42,348 nucleotides of DNA from Flavobacterium sp. UGB4466. GTDB taxonomy: Bacteria > Bacteroidota > Bacteroidia > Flavobacteriales > Flavobacteriaceae. Position numbers and translations under genes: made by a program. Positions 24,054 to 32,505 of the stretch are shown piece by piece (position 1 is the stretch's first letter; each line of letters opens with the position of its first letter). The stretch lies in assembly GCF_903469665.1 (NCBI RefSeq), contig NZ_CAGKLC010000008.1, positions 42,743 to 85,090 of the forward strand, written 5' to 3'. The notes under the pieces were generated by a model. It worked only from the letters and a program-made list of their open reading frames with translations. It was not told the origin of the DNA and ran no database searches.

Positions 24054-24123
24054 TATTCTAAAGTATGAATTTAGAATCAAAGAAATATAATAAATCAAAT
24101 TCTTAATACTAATTTTAATAAAC

Positions 24124-24609
24124 ATGAATTTAGAGAAAATTTTAGCCATTTCTGGGAAACCAGGTTTATATGTATTGAAAGTGCAAACTCGTACAGGTTT
24201 TGTGGCAGAATCATTAGCAGATGGAAAAAAAATCACAGTAAACTTAAAAAGTAATGTAAGTTTATTATCAGAGATTTCAATTTATACTTACGAAGGCGAA
24301 AAACCATTAACAGAAGTAATGCAACGCATTGCAACTAAAGAAAATAAAGGGCAGGCTATTTCGCACAAAGAAGACAATGCTACATTATTGGCTTATTTTA
24401 AAGAAATTTTACCTGAATATGACGAAGAAAGAGTTTATCCTTCAGATATTAAAAAAGTATTAAACTGGTACAACACTCTTCAGTCTAAAGGTTTGGTAAC
24501 AGATTTAGCTCCGGCTCCTGTTGAAGCTGAAGAAGAAGCTCCGGTTGCTGAAGAAAAACCAAAAAAAGCTCCTGCTGCTAAAAAAGCAAAAGCTAAAAAA
24601 GAAGAATAG
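24124..24609 (+). CDS. DUF5606 domain protein
   Basis: A 161-residue protein typical of Bacteroidota. The conserved core covers about residues 1-130: LEKILAISGKPGLYVLKVQTRTGFVAESL at the start, then a helical part ending NWYNTLQSKGLV. The rest is a low-complexity tail of Ala, Glu, Pro and Lys that ends in KKAKAKKEE, a histone-like basic end. Function unknown; the basic tail hints at nucleic-acid or ribosome contact. Its regular neighbour in many flavobacteria is def, as here. Confidence 0.88.
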   Translation: MNLEKILAISGKPGLYVLKVQTRTGFVAESLADGKKITVNLKSNVSLLSEISIYTYEGEKPLTEVMQRIATKENKGQAISHKEDNATLLAYFKEILPEYDEERVYPSDIKKVLNWYNTLQSKGLVTDLAPAPVEAEEEAPVAEEKPKKAPAAKKAKAKKEE

Positions 24610-24746
24610 TAGTTCACAGCATTCTTTTAAGGTTCTAAGGCACTAAGTTTCTAAGTGACTAAGTTCGTTTTAGATTATTAAAAAAATGGTTAGGCTCAGC
24701 ATCTTAGAACTTCAGAACCTAAATACTTCAAAATATATTAATCCTG
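24610..24746. repeat. Intergenic CTAAG/TTCTAAGG repeats
   Basis: Short imperfect repeats (TTCTAAGG, CACTAAG, TTTCTAAG, TGACTAAG) at about 24630-24665 and an inverted relative (CTTAGAACTTCAGAACC) near 24703-24719. The two halves could pair as a long loose hairpin. No gene. Confidence 0.5.
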
Positions 24747-24815
24747 TTGAGATGTTTTCTTGACAGGATTTTTTACTTTTACACCAATCGTTACAACCCG
24801 GATAAAATTTCAAAA

Positions 24816-25586
24816 ATGAGCAAAGAACTTCAACTTAAGGCCTTCGAAAGATTATTAATTATTATGGATGAACTTCGTGAGCAATGCCCGTGGGATAAAA
24901 AACAAACTTTGCAAACACTTAGGCATCTTACCATTGAAGAAACCTATGAGCTGGGTGACGCTATTTTAGACAATGATTTAAATGAAGTAAAAAAAGAACT
25001 GGGTGATTTGCTGTTGCATATTGTTTTTTATGCGAAAATAGGCTCTGAAACCAACGATTTTGACATGGCAGATGTGTGTAACGAAATCTGTGATAAACTC
25101 ATTCATCGTCATCCTCATATCTACAGTGATACCAAAGTCAAAGACGAAGAAGAAGTAAAACAAAACTGGGAAAAGTTAAAGCTGAAAGAAGGTAAAAAAT
25201 CAGTTTTAGAAGGAGTTCCGAGAAGTTTGCCGGCATTAGTAAAAGCCAGTCGAATTCAGGATAAAGTAAAAGGAGTTGGTTTTGACTGGGAAGAACCGCA
25301 TCAGGTTTGGGACAAAGTACAGGAAGAACTGGAAGAATTGCAAGTTGAAGTAAAAGCAGGTGATCAGGACAAAATAGAGGCCGAATTTGGAGATGTTTTA
25401 TTCTCTATGATCAATTACGCCCGTTTTTTAAATGTAAATCCCGAAGATGCTTTGGAGCGTACCAATAAAAAATTTATCAGTCGTTTTCAGTATCTGGAAA
25501 GCAAAGCAGCAGAGATGGGAAAACCTTTGATGGATATGACGTTGGCTGAAATGGATGTTTTTTGGAACGAAGCTAAAAAGCAGTAA
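24816..25586 (+). CDS. mazG: Nucleoside triphosphate pyrophosphohydrolase MazG
   Basis: A 256-residue all-alpha NTP pyrophosphatase that converts NTPs or dNTPs to NMPs and PPi, cleaning the pool of odd nucleotides. It has two MazG domains. The first has CPWDKKQTLQTLRHLTIEETYELGDAI with the EExxE metal motif (about residue 38) and KKELGDLLLHIVF. The second has QEELEELQVEV and EAEFGDVLFSMINYARF (about residue 187). ATG 24816 gives the family start. Its stop directly abuts the stop of the convergent Crp/Fnr gene, with no spacer. Confidence 0.95.
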   Translation: MSKELQLKAFERLLIIMDELREQCPWDKKQTLQTLRHLTIEETYELGDAILDNDLNEVKKELGDLLLHIVFYAKIGSETNDFDMADVCNEICDKLIHRHPHIYSDTKVKDEEEVKQNWEKLKLKEGKKSVLEGVPRSLPALVKASRIQDKVKGVGFDWEEPHQVWDKVQEELEELQVEVKAGDQDKIEAEFGDVLFSMINYARFLNVNPEDALERTNKKFISRFQYLESKAAEMGKPLMDMTLAEMDVFWNEAKKQ

Positions 25587-26267
25587 TTATTCTGCCAGCT
25601 TTTTTAAGGCTTTGATGTCCTGAAGTTTGATTTTTTTACCTACTAATTCAATTAAATTTAGTTTGTTAAAATCGGATAACAATCGGATACAGCTTTCTGT
25701 GGCCGTACCTATGATACCCGCCAGTTCTTCTCTTGTAAGCTGAACTTTCAGGGTATTGTCCGCATTCTCACCAAAATCGTCATGCAACTGCAGTAAAGTT
25801 TCGGCTAAACGCTGTTTCACCGTTTTTTGTACCAATGCAATTTTATCGTTTTCAGATTCTTTTAAATCCTCACAAACCGACTGCATTAAATTCATAGAGA
25901 ACTGATTGTTGTTATTGAAAAAGTGAAGAATTTCGGCTTTCGGAATAAAACATACTTCCATATCAGCAACGGCTTTGGCTGTTAAGTTAGCAGGTTCATT
26001 GCTGATCATAGAACGCTGACCTAAAAGTTCTCCTGATTTTACCAGTTTTACAATTTGATCTTTTCCGTTGGCACTTAATTTAGAGAGTTTTCCAACACCG
26101 TCTTTTACACAATAAACTCCATTCGTAACTTCACCTTCTTCAAAAAGAGCATCCCCTTTTTTTATCGTGTAAGTTGTTTTGCTATTCGCCAGTTTCACAA
26201 CTTCGTCTTTATTGAGTGCTTTTAGAGAAGAAAGCTGTCTTACGATACATTGGTCACATTTATTCAT
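25587..26267 (-). CDS. Crp/Fnr-family regulator, FNR-like with three of four cluster cysteines
   Basis: A 226-residue transcription factor with an N-terminal cyclic-nucleotide-binding-like beta roll (about residues 20-130), a dimer helix and a C-terminal winged HTH (about 150-226). Cys4 and Cys7 (KCDQC) align by eye with E. coli FNR Cys20 and Cys23, and Cys106 (EVCFIP) with Cys122. The position of FNR Cys29 is Ser13. Cys53 is an extra candidate. The recognition helix has TESCIRLL, keeping the Glu and Arg that read TGA but with Ile where FNR has Ser212. It is divergent from ccoI, with an FNR-type site between them. A role as oxygen or redox switch for the cbb3 genes is inferred. Start is ATG 26267. 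Confidence 0.9.
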   Translation of the reverse strand: MNKCDQCIVRQLSSLKALNKDEVVKLANSKTTYTIKKGDALFEEGEVTNGVYCVKDGVGKLSKLSANGKDQIVKLVKSGELLGQRSMISNEPANLTAKAVADMEVCFIPKAEILHFFNNNNQFSMNLMQSVCEDLKESENDKIALVQKTVKQRLAETLLQLHDDFGENADNTLKVQLTREELAGIIGTATESCIRLLSDFNKLNLIELVGKKIKLQDIKALKKLAE

Positions 26268-26403
26268 AGCAAAAATATTTATTGCAAAATTAACCAATAT
26301 TCGCTTTCGCAGCTAGTGTTCGGGCTGAAAAAAAACATAAAAAATCTGACAACGCTATTTGAAGGATTTATTTCATTAAATTAGAAACGGATTTCTTTGT
26401 AGT

Positions 26404-26448
26404 ATGATAAATGTCATATTTAAAGTCACCTCTTATTTTGAATATTTG
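26404..26448 (+). promoter_or_regulatory. FNR-type site before ccoI
   Basis: ATGAT-AAAT-GTCAT (26404-26417), extended by T and A into a 16-nt inverted repeat with one mismatched pair. After 23 nt comes AATATTTG (26441-26448), one base from TAnnTTTG. It may serve ccoI and also control the divergent Crp/Fnr gene. Confidence 0.65.
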
Positions 26449-26470
26449 TGGTATCAAAAAAAAACAAATT

Positions 26471-28864
26471 ATGAGTGAACAAAGTTGTTTTCATTGCGGA
26501 CTTACGATTCCTAAAAATGAAGTAATCAATTTTGATGAAAAGAAGTTTTGCTGCGCCGGTTGTAAAACGGTTTACGAAATTTTTAGTCTTCATGATTTAA
26601 CCGGTTATTATGATTTTGAAAATGCACCCGGCGCTACTCCACAGGATATCACAGGTAAATATGACTTTTTAGACAATGAGGCTATTCTTTCGAAAGTATT
26701 AGAATTTCAGGAAGGAAATACCGCTATTGTTTCTTTAAACATTCCTTATATTCATTGCAGTTCCTGCATTTGGATTTTAGAGAATTTAAACAAAATTCAA
26801 CCTGGCATAAGTCTTTCTCAGGTGAATTTCCCGGAGAAAAGGGTTCGGATTACTTTTAATTCAGATACCGTTTCTTTGAAAACTATCGTTTATATGCTTA
26901 GTTCTATAGGCTATGAACCTTATATTAGTCTGGAAAATTATGAAACGGGTAAAAATAATGTCGACAGAAGCTTAACGTATAAATTAGGTGTTGCCTTTTT
27001 TTGCTTCGGAAACATCATGTTACTATCATTTCCGGAATATTTTGAAATAAAAGAATTCTGGCTGGACAATTACAAACCTTTTTTTAGAATCCTGATTTTT
27101 ATTTTGGCTTTGCCCAGCTTTTTGTACTCGGCAAGTGGTTACTATGTTTCTGCTTACAAGAGTATCAAATCGGGAATGCTGAATATCGATATTCCAATTG
27201 CATTGGGAATTATTGTAATGTTTGTTCGAAGTACTTTTGATATCGTCATGAATTATGGATCAGGTTTCTTTGATAGCTTGACAGGACTGGTTTTTTTCAT
27301 GTTGTTAGGAAAGATGTTTCAGATTAAAACCTATAGTTTTTTAAGTTTCGAAAGAGACTTCAAATCCTATTTTCCAATTGCTGTGACCAGAATTAATTCA
27401 GATACTTCAGAAGAAAGTATTCCTGTTTACGATGTTTTAAAAGGAAACAGATTGCTCATTCGAAATCAGGAGCTTATTCCTGTTGATGGAATTCTGATTA
27501 GTGAAAAGGCAGAAATCGATTATAGTTTTGTGACAGGAGAAGCGGTTCCAATCACTAAGAAATCGGGAGATAAAGTTTTTGCCGGAGGGAAACATATTGG
27601 GAAAGTGATCGAAATGGAAGTGTTGCATTCGGTGTCACAAAGTTATCTGACACAATTATGGAGTAATGAAATCTTCCAGAAAAAAGTGCTTCAAAAGCAC
27701 AAAACAATAACCGATGCGATTAGTAGGTATTTTACACCATTGTTATTATTAGTTGCTTTTGCAGGCTTTGGTTATTGGATTTTTATTGATGCCAATACCG
27801 CTTTTAATGTCTTTACTGCGGTTCTGATTGTTGCCTGTCCATGTGCATTGGCACTTACTGCACCTTTTACGTTTGGTAATATACTGCGAATCATGGGCAA
27901 GCAAAAAATGTATCTCAAAAATGCGTTAGTAATTGAGCAGCTGGCAAAAGTGGATACGATTGTTTTTGACAAAACCGGAACGATCACCACTAACAAGAAA
28001 TCGAATATTGTGTATGAGGGAAACTCTCTCTCTGAAGAAAATTATATACTTATTAAAAATGTGCTTCGTGCTTCTAATCACCCTTTGAGCCGAATGTTGT
28101 ATGATTTCCTGCCGGATTCAGATAGAATAAAAATTAATGATTTTCAGGAAATTACCGGAAAAGGAATTCAGGCTTCTACAGAGAATGCTACAATCAAAAT
28201 TGGATCCGCAGCCTTTGTTGATAGCCCTGTAACGGAACTGTCTGAAATCGAAAAAACAGGTCTTCATATTAGAATCGATGGTACTTATTATGGAAAATTT
28301 ACATTCCAGAATAAATATAGGGATGGTTTGGAAAAACTTTTTTCAACATTGAGTCATGAGTATCAAATAAAGGTGCTTTCAGGTGATAATGATGGAGAAC
28401 GCGCTACTTTGGAAGCCATTTTGCCCAAAAACACAGAATTGATTTTTAATCAGAAGCCGGAGCAAAAGTTAGAATTTATCAAAAAATTGCAAGACGAAGG
28501 TTGTAATGTGATGATGGTTGGAGACGGTTTAAACGATGCAGGTGCTTTGGCACAAAGTAATGTTGGAATTTCGATCTCTGAAAATGTCAATGTTTTCTCT
28601 CCTGCCTGCGATGCTATACTGGATGCAAGTGAGTTTTCGAGACTAAATTATTTTTTAAAATTATCACACAAATCGATTACAATTATTAAAATGAGTTTTG
28701 TCTTGTCACTGCTGTATAATATTGTCGGACTCTCTTTCGCAATTACAGGAAATTTGTTGCCATTGGTTGCGGCTATTATTATGCCTTTAAGCACAATTAC
28801 GATTGTAAGTTTTGTTACGATTATGTCTAACTACTTCAGTGGTAGTAGTTTAAAATCATTATAA
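26471..28864 (+). CDS. ccoI: Cu(+)-translocating P1B-type ATPase for cbb3 oxidase assembly
   Basis: A 797-residue heavy-metal P-type ATPase (CcoI/FixI) that moves copper needed for cbb3 oxidase maturation. The N-terminus has a Cys-rich metal-binding domain (CFHCG, then FCCAGC, residues 5-37). A heavy-metal-associated domain with CSSC (about residue 98) follows. The translocation motif is CPCAL (about residue 457), the phosphorylation motif is DKTGTIT (about residue 500), and the hinge is GDGLNDAGAL (about residue 685). About eight membrane segments. An ATG at 26411 is in frame but lies inside the FNR-type site and adds no domain, so ATG 26471 is used. It heads the cco cluster. Confidence 0.95.
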   Translation: MSEQSCFHCGLTIPKNEVINFDEKKFCCAGCKTVYEIFSLHDLTGYYDFENAPGATPQDITGKYDFLDNEAILSKVLEFQEGNTAIVSLNIPYIHCSSCIWILENLNKIQPGISLSQVNFPEKRVRITFNSDTVSLKTIVYMLSSIGYEPYISLENYETGKNNVDRSLTYKLGVAFFCFGNIMLLSFPEYFEIKEFWLDNYKPFFRILIFILALPSFLYSASGYYVSAYKSIKSGMLNIDIPIALGIIVMFVRSTFDIVMNYGSGFFDSLTGLVFFMLLGKMFQIKTYSFLSFERDFKSYFPIAVTRINSDTSEESIPVYDVLKGNRLLIRNQELIPVDGILISEKAEIDYSFVTGEAVPITKKSGDKVFAGGKHIGKVIEMEVLHSVSQSYLTQLWSNEIFQKKVLQKHKTITDAISRYFTPLLLLVAFAGFGYWIFIDANTAFNVFTAVLIVACPCALALTAPFTFGNILRIMGKQKMYLKNALVIEQLAKVDTIVFDKTGTITTNKKSNIVYEGNSLSEENYILIKNVLRASNHPLSRMLYDFLPDSDRIKINDFQEITGKGIQASTENATIKIGSAAFVDSPVTELSEIEKTGLHIRIDGTYYGKFTFQNKYRDGLEKLFSTLSHEYQIKVLSGDNDGERATLEAILPKNTELIFNQKPEQKLEFIKKLQDEGCNVMMVGDGLNDAGALAQSNVGISISENVNVFSPACDAILDASEFSRLNYFLKLSHKSITIIKMSFVLSLLYNIVGLSFAITGNLLPLVAAIIMPLSTITIVSFVTIMSNYFSGSSLKSL

Positions 28865-28911
28865 ATAATTCTAAAACTTTTTTTTATATTTTTAACATAA
28901 GAACATCACTT

Positions 28912-28955
28912 ATGATAATTATCATATTTTGCCAGGCAATAAGCGAGTAATTTTG
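28912..28955 (+). promoter_or_regulatory. FNR-type site and -7 box before ccoS
   Basis: TATGATAATTATCATA (28911-28926) is a perfect 16-bp palindrome containing TGAT-N4-ATCA. TAATTTTG (28948-28955), a perfect TAnnTTTG, follows 22 nt after the 14-mer. The site centre would lie near -43, the class II activator position. It sits in the 110-bp gap between ccoI and ccoS and would give the oxidase genes their own promoter. Confidence 0.8.
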
Positions 28956-28974
28956 TTAGTATAAAACGTAAGGT

Positions 28975-29166
28975 ATGAGTGTTATTTATCTATTAATTTC
29001 AGTAAGTATTTTCGTAGCAATTGGATTCTTTGTTGCTTTTATTGTAGCTGTTAAATCAGGACAATACGATGACGATTATACACCCTCAGTCAGAATGCTT
29101 TTTGATGATGAGACCAAAATTACCAGCCCAAAGAACAATTTACCAATAAAAGAAAAACAAGTATAA
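28975..29166 (+). CDS. ccoS: cbb3 oxidase assembly protein CcoS
   Basis: A 63-residue protein with one N-terminal membrane helix (about residues 4-27) and a short polar tail that includes GQYDDDYTPSVRMLFDDE, the CcoS signature. It is required for putting haem and copper into the oxidase. It lies 2 bp before ccoNO, so they are translationally close. First gene after the FNR-type promoter. Confidence 0.93.
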   Translation: MSVIYLLISVSIFVAIGFFVAFIVAVKSGQYDDDYTPSVRMLFDDETKITSPKNNLPIKEKQV

Positions 29167-29168
29167 TT

Positions 29169-31355
29169 ATGGAAATGGAACAGTTTTATTACGACAACAA
29201 AATTGTTAAAAAATTCATTTACGCCACTATCCTGTTTGGAGTAGTGGGGATGTTAGTAGGGCTTACCCTTGCGGTGATGTACCTTTTTCCCAACATAACT
29301 GATGGGATCTCCTGGCTTAGTTATGGGCGACTACGGCCTTTGCACACCAATGCGGTAATTTTTGCCTTCGTTGGGAATGCCTTTTTTGCAGGGATGTATT
29401 ATTCGCTGCAGCGTTTGCTAAAAGCCAGAATGTTCAGCGACTTTTTAAGTAATCTGCATTTTTGGGGCTGGCAGCTTATCATTGTCGCCGCAGCAATCAC
29501 CTTGCCTTTAGGGTATACTTCTTCAAAAGAATATGCTGAATTAGAATGGCCAATAGATATTGCGATTGCCCTTATTTGGGTGGTAATGGGGATAAATATG
29601 ATTGGTACCATGCTGCGTCGTAGAGAACGTCATTTATATGTAGCCATTTGGTTTTATCTGGCGACATTTGTTACAGTAGCAGTGTTGCATATTTTCAATA
29701 ACATTGAGATTCCGGTTTCAGCTTTAAAAAGCTACTCTGTTTACGCAGGGGTTCAGGATGCTCTAGTTCAGTGGTGGTATGGCCACAATGCAGTTGCATT
29801 TTTCCTTACAACGCCGTTTTTAGGACTCATGTATTACTTTGTTCCAAAAGTAGCCAATCGTCCGGTATATTCTTATAGATTATCAATTATCCATTTCTGG
29901 TCGCTGATTTTTATTTATATCTGGGCAGGTCCGCACCACTTATTGTATTCAGCTTTGCCAAACTGGGCGCAAAATTTAGGAGTTGCTTTTTCAGTAATGC
30001 TTATTGCTCCATCTTGGGGAGGTATGATCAACGGACTTTTAACCTTGAGAGGAGCGTGGGACAAAGTGCGCGAAGAACCAGTTTTGAAATTCTTTGTAGT
30101 AGCCATTACCGGATACGGAATGGCCACTTTTGAAGGACCAATGCTTTCTTTAAAAAATGTAAATGCTATTGCGCACTATACAGACTGGATCGTTGCACAC
30201 GTACACGTAGGAGCTTTAGCCTGGAACGGTTTCATGTCGTTTGGTATTATTTATTGGTTGATTCCGAGAATGACCAAATCGGATTTGTTTTCTAAAAAAT
30301 TAGCCAATTTCCATTTCTGGATTGGAACTTTAGGAATCATTATTTACACAATTCCATTGTATGTAGCAGGTTTTCAACAAGCTTCGATGTGGAAACAATT
30401 TAACCCTGATGGAACTTTAGTTTATGGTAACTTCCTTGAAACCGTTACGGCTATTATGCCAATGTATTGGATGAGGGCCATTGGAGGTAGTTTGTATCTG
30501 ATTGGAATGCTGACATTGGTTTACAATATTATTATGACCGTAAAAGCGGGTAATACAATCGAAGACGAATTAGCTCAGGCTCCGGCATTACAAAGAATCA
30601 GCAGTGGAAGACTTAATGGGGAGAAATTTCATACCTGGTTGGAGAGAAAACCAATTCAGTTAACCATTTTAGCTACGATTGCTATTTTAATTGGAGGTGT
30701 CATTCAGATTGTACCAACTATTATGGTGAAATCTAATATTCCGACGATCTCTAGCGTGAAACCTTACTCCCCTTTAGAACTTGAAGGACGTGACTTGTAC
30801 ATAAGAGAAGGTTGCGTGGGATGTCATTCACAATCTGTTCGTCCGTTCAGAAGCGAAGTAGAGCGTTACGGACCACAATCAAAAGCTGGAGAGTTTGTAT
30901 ACGATCATCCCTTTTTATGGGGTTCAAAACGTACAGGTCCCGATTTGTTGAGAGTAGGTGGAAAATATAATGACAACTGGCATTTTAACCATATGTGGAA
31001 TCCACAAAGTACTTCAGCAGGATCAATCATGCCGGGTTACAAATGGTTGTTTGATAATGAAGCAATGGATGTTTCTCTGACTCAGAAGAAAATGAAGGCA
31101 ATGGTGTCACTGGGGGTTCCTTATACCGAGGAAGAAATTAAAAATGCTCCTCAAACTTTAAGAACACAGGCGATGGCGATTGAGAAAAGTCTGGAAAACG
31201 ATCCTGATTATGTAAAAAGTTACGAGGACAGTAAGAAAAAAGCAATTGCAAAAGGCGAAAAATTCGTTCCGATGAACGAGAGAGAAATTGTCGCTCTAAT
31301 TGCTTACATACAAAGACTTGGAACGGACATCAAAGTAAAACAACCTTCTAAATAA
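29169..31355 (+). CDS. ccoNO: Fused cbb3 oxidase subunits CcoN and CcoO
   Basis: A 728-residue fusion of the catalytic haem-copper subunit CcoN and the monohaem cytochrome c subunit CcoO. CcoN takes about residues 1-475 with 12 or more membrane helices. It contains the haem ligand and Cu_B histidines in LHTNAVIF, YGHNAVAFF, AGPHHLLYSALP and AHVHVGALAWNG. CcoO follows, with one membrane helix (about residues 500-520) and the haem motif CVGCHSQSVRPF (about residue 549). The axial Met is likely in SIMPGYKW. The fusion is normal for many Bacteroidota. It reduces O2 to water with high affinity in the inner membrane. Start ATG 29169; an ATG 2 codons later is also possible. Confidence 0.97.
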   Translation: MEMEQFYYDNKIVKKFIYATILFGVVGMLVGLTLAVMYLFPNITDGISWLSYGRLRPLHTNAVIFAFVGNAFFAGMYYSLQRLLKARMFSDFLSNLHFWGWQLIIVAAAITLPLGYTSSKEYAELEWPIDIAIALIWVVMGINMIGTMLRRRERHLYVAIWFYLATFVTVAVLHIFNNIEIPVSALKSYSVYAGVQDALVQWWYGHNAVAFFLTTPFLGLMYYFVPKVANRPVYSYRLSIIHFWSLIFIYIWAGPHHLLYSALPNWAQNLGVAFSVMLIAPSWGGMINGLLTLRGAWDKVREEPVLKFFVVAITGYGMATFEGPMLSLKNVNAIAHYTDWIVAHVHVGALAWNGFMSFGIIYWLIPRMTKSDLFSKKLANFHFWIGTLGIIIYTIPLYVAGFQQASMWKQFNPDGTLVYGNFLETVTAIMPMYWMRAIGGSLYLIGMLTLVYNIIMTVKAGNTIEDELAQAPALQRISSGRLNGEKFHTWLERKPIQLTILATIAILIGGVIQIVPTIMVKSNIPTISSVKPYSPLELEGRDLYIREGCVGCHSQSVRPFRSEVERYGPQSKAGEFVYDHPFLWGSKRTGPDLLRVGGKYNDNWHFNHMWNPQSTSAGSIMPGYKWLFDNEAMDVSLTQKKMKAMVSLGVPYTEEEIKNAPQTLRTQAMAIEKSLENDPDYVKSYEDSKKKAIAKGEKFVPMNEREIVALIAYIQRLGTDIKVKQPSK

Positions 31356-31362
31356 CAGCATC

Positions 31363-31557
31363 ATGTTTGAACAAATAAAACACAATATGGAGAACATCGC
31401 GGGTATTGAAATTTACCCGATACTTTCTCTGTTGATTTTCTTTTTCTTCTTTGTAGGCCTGGGTTTTTGGGTGTTCTCCTATAAGAAAGAAAAAATAGAG
31501 GAGATGAGTGCGATACCTTTGGATGAAGGGCTTATTATAATTTCAAAAGATAAATAA
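31363..31557 (+). CDS. ccoQ: CcoQ/FixQ subunit
   Basis: A 64-residue single-helix membrane protein with a helix at about residues 17-38 (EIYPILSLLIFFFFFVGLGF). Its position between ccoNO and ccoP and its size fit CcoQ, which stabilises the oxidase. Start is 7 bp after the ccoNO stop. Small and fast-evolving, so sequence evidence alone would be weak. Confidence 0.88.
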   Translation: MFEQIKHNMENIAGIEIYPILSLLIFFFFFVGLGFWVFSYKKEKIEEMSAIPLDEGLIIISKDK

Positions 31558-31559
31558 AA

Positions 31560-32501
31560 ATGAAAAGATTTTTCCCAGTATATGTAAGAGTGCCATTGAT
31601 TTTTTTCATTGTCTTTGCGCTCATGGAATATTTTATAGATTCAGGTGACAGGCCGGCTTTTATTAAGTATCCAATGGTTTCCATTTTTCTCTTTGTTTTT
31701 CTGTTTATTCTGATTGCAATCGAAATAACGTTGAGTGCTGTTAATAGGGTAATGTACCAATTAATGTCGCCGGAAGAAAAAGCAAAAGCTGATCATGAAA
31801 AGAGTTTAAGTCTGACCGAAAGTACCTGGTACAAAGAGTTGATGCATAAACTAACTCAAACAGAACCCATTGAAAAAGAAGGCGATTTGTTGATGGATCA
31901 TGATTATGACGGTATCAAAGAGTTAGATAATAATTTACCGCCTTGGTGGGTATACCTATTCTACATCTGTATCATATTTGGTGTAATCTATGTAGCTCGT
32001 TACGATGTTTTTGGAGGAGACGATCAGGAAACTGAGCTGAGAAAAGAAATGGCTCAGGCCAAAATAGATGTCGAGGAATATCTTAAAACGGCTCCTGATT
32101 TGATGGATGAAAAAACGGTTGTCTTACTAACAGATGATGCAAGTTTAGCAGCCGGTAAGGAGATCTTCATGACCAATTGTGCAGCCTGTCACAGAGCAGA
32201 CGGTGGTGGTCAAATTGGACCAAATCTAACGGATGATCACTGGATTCTAGGAGGCGGGATTAAAGAAATTTTCCATACGATTACCAATGGAGGACGTGAC
32301 GGAAAAGGAATGGTTTCCTGGAAAACCAATGGGATGAAGCCAAAGGAAATTCAAAAAGTAGCAAGTTACATTTTGTCTTTACAAGGCAGTAATCCAAAAG
32401 ATCCAAAAGAACCGGAAGGAGAAGTTTGGGTAGACCAAAGCGCCCCTAAAAAAGGCGACACAGCAGATAAAACAAAAGATAGTACAGAAGTTAAAAAATA
32501 A
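31560..32501 (+). CDS. ccoP: cbb3 oxidase subunit CcoP with a single c-type haem site
   Basis: A 313-residue membrane-anchored cytochrome c that feeds electrons to CcoO. It has two N-terminal helices (about residues 9-65), a linker, then the CcoP/FixP N-terminal signature EGDLLMDHDYDGIKELDNNLPPWW and a third helix (about residues 138-155). The periplasmic domain has only one CxxCH motif, CAACH (about residue 211). Well-studied proteobacterial CcoP has two. The C-terminal tail is Lys/Pro/Asp-rich. Spacing to neighbours is 2 and 4 bp. Whether this gene lost the first haem domain or kept an older form is not clear. Confidence 0.93.
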   Translation: MKRFFPVYVRVPLIFFIVFALMEYFIDSGDRPAFIKYPMVSIFLFVFLFILIAIEITLSAVNRVMYQLMSPEEKAKADHEKSLSLTESTWYKELMHKLTQTEPIEKEGDLLMDHDYDGIKELDNNLPPWWVYLFYICIIFGVIYVARYDVFGGDDQETELRKEMAQAKIDVEEYLKTAPDLMDEKTVVLLTDDASLAAGKEIFMTNCAACHRADGGGQIGPNLTDDHWILGGGIKEIFHTITNGGRDGKGMVSWKTNGMKPKEIQKVASYILSLQGSNPKDPKEPEGEVWVDQSAPKKGDTADKTKDSTEVKK

Positions 32502-32505
32502 TACC

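Noticed and set aside
26411..26470. Upstream in-frame ATG of ccoI at 26411
   Set aside because: It lies inside the FNR-type site and before the -7 box, and it adds no conserved residues. The metal-binding domain begins right after ATG 26471.
29169..31355. CcoN-CcoO fusion as a sequencing or frameshift artefact
   Set aside because: The linker is in frame and well formed, CcoO motifs are intact, and such fusions are known in Bacteroidota.
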